A stretch of 64,000 nucleotides of DNA from Blautia schinkii (lineage in GTDB: Bacteria; Bacillota; Clostridia; Lachnospirales; Lachnospiraceae). Numbering within the stretch: position 1 is the first letter of the stretch; each line of letters starts with the position of its first letter. Of this stretch, positions 35,490-43,858 are shown piece by piece. The translations under genes and the position numbers were made by a program. The stretch covers positions 90,483 through 154,482 of the forward strand of contig NZ_JAAWUO010000007.1 in assembly GCF_013304825.1 (NCBI RefSeq). Reading direction: 5' to 3'. Below the pieces are notes generated by a model. That model ran no database searches. It worked only from the letters and a program-made list of their open reading frames with translations, and was not told where the DNA came from.

Positions 35490-37433
35490 TTATGCAATCT
35501 CTTTGTTTACCTCTTCTGGTGTCTTAAATGTTGGTACAACACTTCGGAGAGCTTCTTTTGCAATCAAATCATCACCTGTATCACAGGCATCTCTAAGAAC
35601 TTTGATTTTTTTATAAATCTCTTCTTTATTTAAAGCTGTATCTCTTTCAATAAAAATCATACTATTATCCGTTTTATCCAGTTCCTCTGTCTTAACCAAA
35701 AGCTCCTCATACAGCTTCTCGCCCGGTCTTAATCCCGTTTCAATAATTTCAATTCCCTGTACACCAGACAGACGAATCATATTCTCTGCCAGATCCATAA
35801 TCTTTACTGGCTGTCCCATGTCAAGAACAAACAGCTCTCCATTATTGGCAATCGCACCACTCTGAAGAACAAGCTGTGATGCTTCTGGAATTGTCATAAA
35901 ATATCTGATGATTCGTTTATCTGTAACTGTAACCGGTCCCCCATTAGTAATCTGGCGTTTAAATAATGGAATAACCGATCCGGCACTGCCAAGTACATTT
36001 CCAAAACGAGTCGCACTGTATCTTACTTTTCCATGAGTACTTGCGCTTTGAACGATCATCTCGCACATTCTCTTAGTTGCACCCATTACGTTTGTCGGAT
36101 TAACCGCTTTATCCGTGGATACCATCATAAAGCGTTCCGCACCATACTCCTCACAAAGCTCCACCAGATTCTGTGTGCCAAATACATTGTTGTAAATGGC
36201 TTCTACACAGTTATGCTCCATCAATGGGACATGCTTGTGAGCGGCTGCATTGATAATGATCTGTGGATGATATTTTTCAAATACTCTTTCAAGAGCTTTT
36301 CTATGAGTGATGGAACAAATTTCAATCTGCAAATCCAGCTTATTTCCATATGCGATCTTCAATTCCTGCTGAACATCATATGCACCATTTTCATAAATAT
36401 CTAAGATAATGATCTTCTTCGGATTCATCTTGGCCAACTGTCTGCACAGTTCTGACCCAATAGAACCGCCACCACCTGTGATCAGTACTACTTTATCTTT
36501 GTAATATGCATTGGTACGCTCATCCGAAACAACTAAAGGTTTTCTAAATAAAAGCTCCTCAATATCAAATTCTCGAAGATGACGTTTTCCTCCTGCCGCA
36601 TACATAGTCGGATAATCATATACTTTTAATTTGTATCCCGCATTCTTGTAATACTCATAAAGAGTTTTCTTCTTTGCTGCATCCATTGATGGGATTGCAA
36701 AAATGATTTCCTGTACTTCAAATTCGCCTAACTTCTTAAAAGTTGCTTCCGTTTCAGACCAAACCGGAATGCCATGTATATCTCGTCCAACTTTTTCCTT
36801 ATTAATATCAATAAAACATCTTGGTACATACGCTGCTTCTGAATTGTTCAAAAGTTCTTCTGCCAAACTCACACCAACTCGTCCAGCACCAATAATTGCA
36901 ACTTTGATCTTCTGCACTTCTTTTTCATTTCCAGCTTCAATACCAGAAAATACATGCAATAATATAGAAAGAATTTTTCCTCTTGTTGTCTCCTGGTTTC
37001 CACATTTGTATGCATAGCGATACATCATGCGAAGCGCCAATGCTCCTAATAAATTCAAGCTAACCAATGAAAGTAATCTTGCAAATGTAATTTTTTGAAC
37101 TGGAAGTAGGAGTTCCAGACATAGATACGCCACAAAAGCGATAGAGTCAGTAAACAGCAAGCGGATATAACACTGAATCCCACCATATCTCCATACTTGC
37201 CCGTAAATTTTACCTATTAGACGTGCTGTGAAAATACACAAAACAGAAAGACCTACTTGTTGAAAGATCCCAACAGTTGATAATTTATCCATTCCTCCAT
37301 ATAACACCAGGAGTATAACTGCTACTAATGCATATACAATCAAATCATACCCGACAAGCGTCCAGCGTATGTTTGGCGTGTTATTTTGTTTTGCCTGTTT
37401 CATATCCATCTTTGTTTCATTTGTACTATTCAT
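35490..37433 (-). CDS. PglF/CapD-like UDP-GlcNAc 4,6-dehydratase, membrane-anchored (copy 1)
   Basis: A 647-residue protein: four transmembrane helices in the first 150 residues, a CoA-binding-like Rossmann domain (KVAIIGAGRVGVSLAEELL), then the SDR dehydratase (VLITGGGGSIGSELCRQLA, NAAAHKHVPLME, STDKAVNPTNVMGATKR, ATRFGNVLGSAGSVIPLF). It makes the 4-keto-6-deoxy UDP-sugar used by the aminotransferase. The ATG at 37433 is preceded not by a standard site but by eight consecutive G residues (37440-37447 on the minus strand) six bases upstream, which may vary by slippage. A related longer copy is at 43859-46069. Confidence 0.92.
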   Translation of the reverse strand: MNSTNETKMDMKQAKQNNTPNIRWTLVGYDLIVYALVAVILLVLYGGMDKLSTVGIFQQVGLSVLCIFTARLIGKIYGQVWRYGGIQCYIRLLFTDSIAFVAYLCLELLLPVQKITFARLLSLVSLNLLGALALRMMYRYAYKCGNQETTRGKILSILLHVFSGIEAGNEKEVQKIKVAIIGAGRVGVSLAEELLNNSEAAYVPRCFIDINKEKVGRDIHGIPVWSETEATFKKLGEFEVQEIIFAIPSMDAAKKKTLYEYYKNAGYKLKVYDYPTMYAAGGKRHLREFDIEELLFRKPLVVSDERTNAYYKDKVVLITGGGGSIGSELCRQLAKMNPKKIIILDIYENGAYDVQQELKIAYGNKLDLQIEICSITHRKALERVFEKYHPQIIINAAAHKHVPLMEHNCVEAIYNNVFGTQNLVELCEEYGAERFMMVSTDKAVNPTNVMGATKRMCEMIVQSASTHGKVRYSATRFGNVLGSAGSVIPLFKRQITNGGPVTVTDKRIIRYFMTIPEASQLVLQSGAIANNGELFVLDMGQPVKIMDLAENMIRLSGVQGIEIIETGLRPGEKLYEELLVKTEELDKTDNSMIFIERDTALNKEEIYKKIKVLRDACDTGDDLIAKEALRSVVPTFKTPEEVNKEIA

Positions 37434-37439
37434 CGTGTA

Positions 37440-37447
37440 CCCCCCCC
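37440..37447 (-). promoter_or_regulatory. G8 homopolymer in the ribosome-site position of the PglF-like gene
   Basis: Eight consecutive C on the plus strand (G on the transcript), six bases before the ATG at 37433. It takes the place of a normal AGGAGG site. Tracts of this length are prone to slippage and could tune translation. Confidence 0.5.
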
Positions 37448-37493
37448 ACGAAAATCAGGGCGGTTTCATCCTTCCTATAATTATTGAACCTTA

Positions 37494-38003
37494 TCATTCC
37501 TTTGTTAATGACGTAAACAGAACACTTCCTTGTTCTGTGCTTGTGTTCATTGCAACCATACTTGTTGATTTCACAATTGTTCCTGATTTTAATGTGCAAC
37601 TATCTCCAATAAAACAATATGGTTCTACCACCACATTGGCACCAATGACCGTTGCCTGCCCAATAGTACTTCCACAGCCGACAACAGCCCTTGGCTCAAC
37701 AATACAGCCAGGCATTAAATTAGCTGATGGGGAAATAGTAGAATCCATATGAAATAAAACTGGAATATTGTAAAGTGCCTCCAACTTTTTATTCCACTCA
37801 AGTCTTTCTGTTCCATCGTCACATGCAGCTATTGCACAGTTATATTCCGGATAAAAACTTTCCACATCCTCCAGTTTTCCAATAGCTTCTTCTCTGTCAT
37901 TATCTACAAAGGAGATTTCCTCAAAGCAACCCATTGACTCTGCTATTTCCTTTACATAATCTCCATATCTTTCTGAGGCAACAATCAATAATTTCTTTTC
38001 CAT
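37494..38003 (-). CDS. PglD-like sugar N-acetyltransferase
   Basis: About 169 residues. The N-terminal part, KKLLIVASERYGDYVKEIA, forms the nucleotide-sugar-binding subdomain seen in PglD. The C-terminal part is a left-handed beta-helix of hexapeptide repeats (PGCIVEPRAVVGCGSTIG, ATVIGANVVVEPYCFIG). It would N-acetylate the 4-amino sugar from the aminotransferase, completing UDP-diNAc-bacillosamine. The ATG at 38003 has GGGAG eight bases upstream; the earlier GTG at 38012 does not. The homologue's usual length is near 195-215, so this is a short version. It completes the PglC-E-F-D-like set. Confidence 0.82.
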   Translation of the reverse strand: MEKKLLIVASERYGDYVKEIAESMGCFEEISFVDNDREEAIGKLEDVESFYPEYNCAIAACDDGTERLEWNKKLEALYNIPVLFHMDSTISPSANLMPGCIVEPRAVVGCGSTIGQATVIGANVVVEPYCFIGDSCTLKSGTIVKSTSMVAMNTSTEQGSVLFTSLTKE

Positions 38004-38059
38004 ATGCATCACTCCCTATATATTCACTTGTTATTACCCATATTTTTCTATAAAGCCAC

Positions 38060-38632
38060 TTACTTTATTTGTGTTACTTTTTTAATCAGAAAGGTTCTAT
38101 CATAACCATAATATTGAGTTTGAAAAATCGGTTTCATACCATAAGCCATGTAGACTTTTAGCGCAATGGTATTCGCTGGGTGTACTGTGGCAACTAATGT
38201 ATATTCAGATATATCTCCTAAATAACTACACACATGTTCTATCAACTTTTTGGCATAGTTTTTTCCTCTGCATTCCTTCCGTACCATCGTCCACCCAAGC
38301 TCATATAATTCTCCATTGGTTGTATAAACTGATTGTAGAATTTCTTGTAAAGCCAAGCTATTTTTCAAGCTCAAATCAATAGCCTGCAACCCCAATATTT
38401 TATCATTCTGCATTATCGCAACCACAATACCATTGCTAAGAATTACTGGTAATTCAGTGTCAATATCCTCAATTATGAAGAAATCCTCTCGTTCAAGATT
38501 ATTATGCTGTTCAACAACAAAATCTTTAATATTATCAAAATCTGAAATTCCCATTTTCTTTATAGATATTTCATCAGAATCATTGTTACTATTAAACTGT
38601 AATTTACTATTTTCCTTCTGCACCGCTTGCAC
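38060..38632 (-). CDS. GNAT-family N-acetyltransferase
   Basis: About 190 residues with GNAT features: SIKKMGISDFDNIKDFV at the first strand-helix, VVAIMQNDKILGLQAID, the acetyl-CoA loop VRKECRGKNYAKKLIEHV, and VHPANTIALKVYMAYGM near the end. It could acetylate an amino sugar or a peptide amine. The start is uncertain: a GTG at 38632 has AAGGA close upstream, a TTG at 38644 is also in frame, and both overlap the previous gene, so it is translationally coupled. It is the last of four tightly packed genes (radical SAM, SDR, membrane protein, GNAT). Confidence 0.78.
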   Translation of the reverse strand: MQAVQKENSKLQFNSNNDSDEISIKKMGISDFDNIKDFVVEQHNNLEREDFFIIEDIDTELPVILSNGIVVAIMQNDKILGLQAIDLSLKNSLALQEILQSVYTTNGELYELGWTMVRKECRGKNYAKKLIEHVCSYLGDISEYTLVATVHPANTIALKVYMAYGMKPIFQTQYYGYDRTFLIKKVTQIK

Positions 38633-39695
38633 TACATCCTTCAAAATTCATTTTTTTCATTTCATCTTTTACAGCCATAGAAGATACTCTCAAAAGGTAT
38701 TCATTTATACTTTGGCTTCCGCTTTCTTCAATTAAACGCTCCCATAGATGTCTAATCTCTTTTACTCGTCTTTCATCAAAATCAATTTCCCCACCTAATG
38801 TAGTTGCATTTCTGTTATCCAGACTAACACCTCTGATCAGACGTAATTCTCCATTGGAAAGTTTAGTAGCAAAAAAACCTTTTCCAATCCACTCCTGCTG
38901 TTCAACTGTCAAAGTGTCTATAGAATCAATCGCAAAAACTGTAGTATTTTTACATATAGCGTTCTCTTGACAGTAATATTTCAAACGAATTAAAAAATCT
39001 TTAACAGACTCATCCACAACTTCACGACGCAATATATCTTTCTTGTTTTTCATAACACACAGTCTACGTGTCTTAATTCCCTCGTTGTCCATTGATTCCA
39101 TTTTTTTGACCCATGCGTTTTCATATGCATCGCTGAAATCCAATTCATCGTCCTGCCAAAATGTCATCGCCCAGATTTCACCTGAAAAATTCGTCCCATT
39201 AATACTGTGATCGTTAATAATTGAATCCCCAGCCTTTGTAAGCTCACCATAATAATCGTGTCTTGACAATGCACCAGAACGTGCCCCCATTATCCTGTCA
39301 TTCATAGTATTAATGTATAATCTCATAGAATTGAGATATATTTCTTTTTGTTCTGAATTTTCCAGCATGTAAATCCGTTTATACAAATCATCTAGTTTTA
39401 GGCTTTCTTCAATAATTAACAGTTCATTTTTCAGATTTGCATATTCATCTTTTAAGTCCGCATATTCTCCATCCGTTTTTTCCTCATATTCATCTAAAAT
39501 AAACTTATTGGAAAACTCACTTGTCAAAAATAAAACAGAAACATCTGCAACTAAAATAGCAATGCCCTGATCAATCGTCATACTATTCCACTTTGTCAAA
39601 ATAAGTGGAATAATAAGCGTACTAATAATCTGACATACAAATACAACTGTCTGTATAGTCTGGGCTTTACTTTGCTTATCTTTTTGTGCGCTCAT
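38607..39695 (-). CDS. Two-span membrane protein with coiled coil and unassigned C-terminal domain
   Basis: A 362-residue protein not recognised by family. Two hydrophobic spans at about 15-35 and 42-60 make an N-terminal hairpin, followed by a charged coiled-coil stretch (about 66-105) and a soluble domain. The latter contains GEIWAMTFWQDDELDFSDAY and GIKTRRLCVMKNKKD, which faintly recall phospholipase-D-like or nucleotide-sensing folds but lack a clear HKD motif. It starts two bases before the end of the SDR gene region and overlaps the GNAT gene at its own end, so it is part of the same unit. An envelope-anchored partner of the modifying enzymes is possible. Confidence 0.65.
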   Translation of the reverse strand: MSAQKDKQSKAQTIQTVVFVCQIISTLIIPLILTKWNSMTIDQGIAILVADVSVLFLTSEFSNKFILDEYEEKTDGEYADLKDEYANLKNELLIIEESLKLDDLYKRIYMLENSEQKEIYLNSMRLYINTMNDRIMGARSGALSRHDYYGELTKAGDSIINDHSINGTNFSGEIWAMTFWQDDELDFSDAYENAWVKKMESMDNEGIKTRRLCVMKNKKDILRREVVDESVKDFLIRLKYYCQENAICKNTTVFAIDSIDTLTVEQQEWIGKGFFATKLSNGELRLIRGVSLDNRNATTLGGEIDFDERRVKEIRHLWERLIEESGSQSINEYLLRVSSMAVKDEMKKMNFEGCSASGAEGK

Positions 39696-39697
39696 AA

Positions 39698-40555
39698 TTA
39701 GTTAATTTCCTTTTTAACACTTGACTTCACTGAATCCACAAGTTTTGTAAGTTGATTCATAACTTCTTTTGTTTCATGTCCTGATAAATCTGCTGATTCC
39801 AGCAAATACATCATATAGCTACTGGTTATGCCGCCATCAATTTTTAAGGTAGTCTCATTCGCATATTCATTATCAATCAGTGAAAGCACAGCCTTTGCAA
39901 CATCTTTAGCTTTTCCATATTGACTGACTGGCGTACATTTATTCGCTAATTCCACAATATTTCCCTCTACCACTGATTCACTTTGCGGAATCCATCCAGG
40001 CGCAACACAATTAACTCTAATATTCCGGTATGGTCCCAGATTATTTGCAAGGGATTTACTTAAATTTTCAATAGCAGCTTTACTAGCATTGTACGAAATA
40101 GTTGCAAAAGCTCCTTCAAAAGCCGCACTGCTGGTAACATTAACTATGCAACCATTTTCAACAATGTTGTCTTTTAAACCAATTACAATTGCCGCAATGG
40201 CCGTTACATTTGCATTCATGACTCTTGAAAATTCCATATAGTCAAAATCAAAAAATTCATGTCTTAATCCTTTGTCCGCAGTTTCCGCTAACGTCGCATA
40301 ACAATTTACAATGGCTGTATATTCCCTATTTGAAACCTGTGAAATAAAAGTATTTACAGTTTCGCCAGATGAGTAATTAATCTGAACAAATTCTAATTCG
40401 GAAGATATACCATTGTCCTCAACGAATTTTTCTCTATTAATAGAATCTCCTTCATATCCTGCAACAACATAGTATCCTTCATTAATTAATAAAAGAATAC
40501 TTTCTCTAGCAATTACACTGTTATCAAATCCCATTACTAATGCACTTTTTTTCAT
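39698..40555 (-). CDS. Short-chain dehydrogenase/reductase
   Basis: A 285-residue classical SDR. The first strand-loop is SALVMGFDNSVIARESILLL, a divergent cofactor loop resembling enoyl-reductase-type SDRs. VNVTSSAAFEG gives the catalytic Ser; the pair YNASKAAIENLSKSLA gives Tyr-x3-Lys; VRVNCVAPGW-like INVRVN and the SYMM-type C-terminus follow (ETTLKIDGGITSSYMMY). It probably reduces or oxidises a keto or hydroxy group on a sugar, peptide or small molecule in the unit with the radical SAM enzyme, whose gene ends 12 bases before. AGGAGG precedes the ATG. Confidence 0.87.
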   Translation of the reverse strand: MKKSALVMGFDNSVIARESILLLINEGYYVVAGYEGDSINREKFVEDNGISSELEFVQINYSSGETVNTFISQVSNREYTAIVNCYATLAETADKGLRHEFFDFDYMEFSRVMNANVTAIAAIVIGLKDNIVENGCIVNVTSSAAFEGAFATISYNASKAAIENLSKSLANNLGPYRNIRVNCVAPGWIPQSESVVEGNIVELANKCTPVSQYGKAKDVAKAVLSLIDNEYANETTLKIDGGITSSYMMYLLESADLSGHETKEVMNQLTKLVDSVKSSVKKEIN

Positions 40556-40567
40556 TAAATTTTCCTC

Positions 40568-41719
40568 CTATGGGTGTAAATATTTATATGGTTCACTTGT
40601 TCCAATTTCCTTTAACAACTTACGAACAGCATTGCACTTTACAACATTTTGACCATCAAGTTTTCCAGATTCATTTACAGTTTCTCCAAGGCAATACCCA
40701 CCACAATGTAGTTGGGCCGGACATGACTTGCAATGTAACATTTCTGTTGATTTACGCATGTTTAAGCGTTGTATTTTCTCATAATCCAACTCAAATTCAT
40801 TAGAACTTTCATTCCATTTTCCTGCAATAAATGGGGACATATGATATGCCTCTGCTCCCAATACAACCATATCGCACGCTGATATGTATCCGTCAGGAGT
40901 TAAATGCGGAGCTTCTAATGGTGTGCAACATCTACAATGATAAGGAGATTCTCCATCAAAATTGATTGACAAAAAGCTTCCCCAAAACATTCCTTTGCCC
41001 TTTGCATAGTAAAAAGCTTTTATATATTCTGATAAATACAAATCCATATCAAAATGGTACGCTTCTTTTTTCTTAATATCCTGACATACAGGAACTCGCC
41101 CAACAGTATAGAAAAGAGGATTAGTCCACACATACCTGATTCCCAATTCATAGAAATAATCAATCATTTCCATCTGTTTACTGATGTTCTTATCCGTAAT
41201 AGTGACCCTTGCTCCTACCATAAGATTACGGTCATTCTTATTTTCAATAAGCCATCTTACATTATCTTCAAGAACTTCTGCTGATGTACGTCCATTGTAT
41301 AGATGAGCATATTGTGGATTTAAAGGTCTGTTATAATCCTGAATCTCTTTCATTCCATCAAAGGACATCCACATGATGTTAAAATTTTCTAATGCCCAGT
41401 TACGAATTGCTTCAGTGAATACACCATTTGTCTGAATTTCTACAGTAACATCTGATCCCCTATTAGGATGATTTTTAGCATACTCTGTAATTCTCTTTAG
41501 CATTTCGAATTCTTGTGTAGGTTCTCCTGGACCATAAAATCTTATATGGCGACTTGGGTTATTATTGAAATACCAATCAATCCCATTTTTTGCGATTTCA
41601 AAATTTAAAGTCTGTTCAACAATACAGTTTCTTTCCTTTGCGTTGTAACAATACCGACAGCACAGGTTACATTTTGTTGTCAAAAAGAACGAAATCATTT
41701 TTTTGTTTGAATGTGGCAT
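40568..41719 (-). CDS. Radical SAM enzyme with SPASM domain
   Basis: A 383-residue protein. The radical SAM cluster motif is TTKCNLCCRYCYN with Cys17, Cys21 and Cys24. After the barrel come a SPASM-type set of cysteines: YHCRCCTPLEAPHLTPDGYI then SACDMV, and LHCKSCPAQLHCGGYCLGE, and a final Cys before the C-terminus. SPASM enzymes usually modify peptides or activate sulfatases, while some act on aminoglycoside or sugar precursors. GAAGGAGG lies seven bases before the ATG at 41719. It leads the four-gene unit and is preceded by an unusual leader with a 19-bp inverted repeat and a 30-codon reading frame. Substrate unknown. Confidence 0.9.
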   Translation of the reverse strand: MPHSNKKMISFFLTTKCNLCCRYCYNAKERNCIVEQTLNFEIAKNGIDWYFNNNPSRHIRFYGPGEPTQEFEMLKRITEYAKNHPNRGSDVTVEIQTNGVFTEAIRNWALENFNIMWMSFDGMKEIQDYNRPLNPQYAHLYNGRTSAEVLEDNVRWLIENKNDRNLMVGARVTITDKNISKQMEMIDYFYELGIRYVWTNPLFYTVGRVPVCQDIKKKEAYHFDMDLYLSEYIKAFYYAKGKGMFWGSFLSINFDGESPYHCRCCTPLEAPHLTPDGYISACDMVVLGAEAYHMSPFIAGKWNESSNEFELDYEKIQRLNMRKSTEMLHCKSCPAQLHCGGYCLGETVNESGKLDGQNVVKCNAVRKLLKEIGTSEPYKYLHP

Positions 41720-41794
41720 AATGCATCCTCCTTCATAACAGAATGAAATAGTTACTTGTTTTTAACAGTCTTAAAGGCTTCTCTAACACGACAA

Positions 41795-41836
41795 CTAGCC
41801 TGTGAATGTTCTTTTTGAAGAGCATCCGCAGGCTAG
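41795..41836 (+). other. Long imperfect inverted repeat upstream of the radical SAM gene
   Basis: Arms of 19 bases (41795-41813 and 41818-41836) beginning CTAGCCTG and ending CAGGCTAG, with a 4-base loop. Pairing as RNA is better on the plus strand, where two differences become G-U pairs. No T-run follows on either strand, so it is not a typical terminator. It may be a remnant of a mobile element end or a regulatory hairpin. Confidence 0.5.
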
Positions 41837-41969
41837 GTCAAACCTCCTTATCATAATTTTTCAGCTTATAATGTGGGTCAAAATAAGCATCCAAGAAACC
41901 ATTCAATTTTCATAGTTCCGCTACTCACCCGACACAACCATGCAGAAAAATCATCATAACCAGATTCGA
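41837..41969. other. Non-coding junction next to the truncated transferase
   Basis: About 130 bases without a supported gene. They separate the inverted repeat from the end of the broken PglC-like gene and coincide with the edge of the duplicated block. I see no intact insertion sequence, but the segment looks like a recombination scar. Confidence 0.35.
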
Positions 41970-42503
41970 CTAAGCCAGCGAAACCCTTGTAAAATCAAGG
42001 TTTTTCTTGGTTGTCCCTATTATACCGCTATCTCCATTCAAAATATTGAAAGCCTCCGGTAACTCATCCAAACTTGTACTTCTAAGCCATTTTCCGAATT
42101 TGGTAAGTCTTACCTCATCAGGAAGTAATTCTCCATTTTCATCTCTTTCATCTGTCATAGTACGGAATTTGTACATTTTAAAAATTGTCTCTTTTCCATC
42201 TTTTCCGATTAAGCCCGGACGATCCTGTGTAAATAAAACAGGACTTCCAAGCTTTATTCTGACGATAGCCGCAACTCCCAAATAAATTGGGCTAAAACAT
42301 ACAATAGCTGCTGATGCACAGATTATATCTAATGCCCTTTTAACATACTTTTCGTAAAAATTCATTTTACGAGCCGGTACTGGCTTTATCATTTCTGCTT
42401 TGTATGTTTCTTTTTTTGCATGATTTTTCATAATATGTGATGTAACTGTAACGCCTGCCGTTATAGTTGCAGCAGTTATTCCAATTATCTTTTTCTTTGA
42501 CAC
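41970..42503 (-). pseudogene. Truncated PglC-like phosphoglycosyl transferase (copy 2)
   Basis: A 177-codon reading frame with a GTG start eight bases after GGGGAG. An extra N-terminal hydrophobic segment (about 5-25) precedes the PglC-type region: KRALDIICASAAIVCF, LFTQDRPGLIGKDGKETIF, RSTSLDELPEAFNILNGD. It stops matching right after the position of GDMSILGPRPLL in the intact copy at 33478-34146 and ends in an unrelated tail TTKKNLDFTRVSLA. The missing C-terminal part contains the RPGLSGLAQV region needed by the family, so activity is unlikely even though the catalytic Asp-Glu remains. The break point near 42010-42020 marks a rearrangement. Confidence 0.8.
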
Positions 42504-42524
42504 AATTTACACTCCCCAATATTT

Positions 42525-43808
42525 TTACTCAAAACAAGCCCGAATCACTTCAATAATCCTATCCTGCTGCTCCACGGTCATCTTGTTATCGCTTGGCAAA
42601 CATAATCCTCTTGTAAAAATATCCATTCCTGCATCAGCAGCTTCACCTGCAATATAAGCATTCGATCTTGCCCGACCATTTCCGTCTCTGACAACAAATG
42701 GATTCAAACGATAAATCGGCTGCATATGCATTGGCTTCCAGATTGGACGCCCTTCTGCATTGATTGAAGAAATTGCTTCCAGAATTTCTGTTGGACAGGT
42801 TTTTCCTGGTTCTTTTACATAGCAAACATCCTGTTCGCCTCGTACCTGCTTGCACATCGCATCTTTATCAATGATCAGGCATGAAAGCCAGTAATTTGGT
42901 TCAGAATTTTCCAGATCCATTGGATTCATAGATACTGGCAATCCCTTGAATCCTTCTTTATATCTTTCGTAGATTGCTTTTTTCTGTGCAATATGTTCAT
43001 TCAGATATGGAAGCTGTCCGCGTACAACTCCCGCAATTACATTACTCATTCGGTAGTTGTATCCTAATTCTTCATGCTGATACCATGCAGCATTTTCTCT
43101 GGCCTGGGTAGACCATTTACGTACTTTATTAGCTGATTCTTCATCATCTGTCAGGAAACAGCCTCCTGCACTTCCTGTGATGATCTTATTTCCATTAAAT
43201 GAAATCGTATTATATTTTCCAAATGCTCCTGTCTGAATGCCCTTATATGTAGCTCCCATTGACTCTGCTGCATCTTCTACCAGAATGGCATTATGCTTCT
43301 TAATAATTGCATTTAATTCATCTACTTTTCCTGGTGTTCCATAAAGATGTGCTATAACTACAACTTTTGTATCCGGATAAATTTCAAAGGCTTTTTCAAG
43401 AGCTGCCGGATCCATATTCCAGGTATCATATTCTGTATCAATAAATACCGGTTCTCCTCCTTCATATACAACCGGATTAACTGTTGCATCAAAAGTCATA
43501 TCAGAACAGAATACCTTTTTTCCTTCCAATGCACCATGTCCAACTTTCGGCATGCCATAAGCTTCCATGCCGGCCAGTTTCATAGCCAGATGAAGAGATG
43601 CAGTTCCTGCTGATAAAGCTACAGCATATTTACAACCAATAGTCTCACATACCATTCTTTCTACTTCATTGATATTTTTTCCTACTGTAGACATCCAGTT
43701 TGTCTCGTATGCTTCTTTCACATATTTAATTTCCGGTCCGTGCATTGTTGGACTGCTTAACCAGACTTTTGATTCAAATTTCTGAAATTTGTTATTTTCT
43801 TTGAACAT
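42525..43808 (-). CDS. PglE-like sugar aminotransferase (copy 2)
   Basis: A 427-residue DegT-family PLP aminotransferase, a close paralogue of the enzyme at 34163-35446 (about 30 differences, roughly 93% identical by eye). All active-site segments are kept, including SFNGNKIITGSAGG and EDAAESMGATYKG. Changes are mostly conservative, with a small cluster near residues 389-394 (AGEAADAGMD here versus AGGVVDVGMD). The two may share a substrate or have begun to differ. It lies between the long CapD-like gene and the truncated PglC-like gene, mirroring the order of copy 1. Confidence 0.92.
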   Translation of the reverse strand: MFKENNKFQKFESKVWLSSPTMHGPEIKYVKEAYETNWMSTVGKNINEVERMVCETIGCKYAVALSAGTASLHLAMKLAGMEAYGMPKVGHGALEGKKVFCSDMTFDATVNPVVYEGGEPVFIDTEYDTWNMDPAALEKAFEIYPDTKVVVIAHLYGTPGKVDELNAIIKKHNAILVEDAAESMGATYKGIQTGAFGKYNTISFNGNKIITGSAGGCFLTDDEESANKVRKWSTQARENAAWYQHEELGYNYRMSNVIAGVVRGQLPYLNEHIAQKKAIYERYKEGFKGLPVSMNPMDLENSEPNYWLSCLIIDKDAMCKQVRGEQDVCYVKEPGKTCPTEILEAISSINAEGRPIWKPMHMQPIYRLNPFVVRDGNGRARSNAYIAGEAADAGMDIFTRGLCLPSDNKMTVEQQDRIIEVIRACFE

Positions 43809-43858
43809 GGTTCATTACCCCTTTATATGTGCTTTTAATTATGTATTTTTATTACTTC

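Noticed and set aside
41837..41969. Intact insertion sequence at the block boundary
   Set aside because: No transposase reading frame or matching terminal repeats are present; at most a scar remains.
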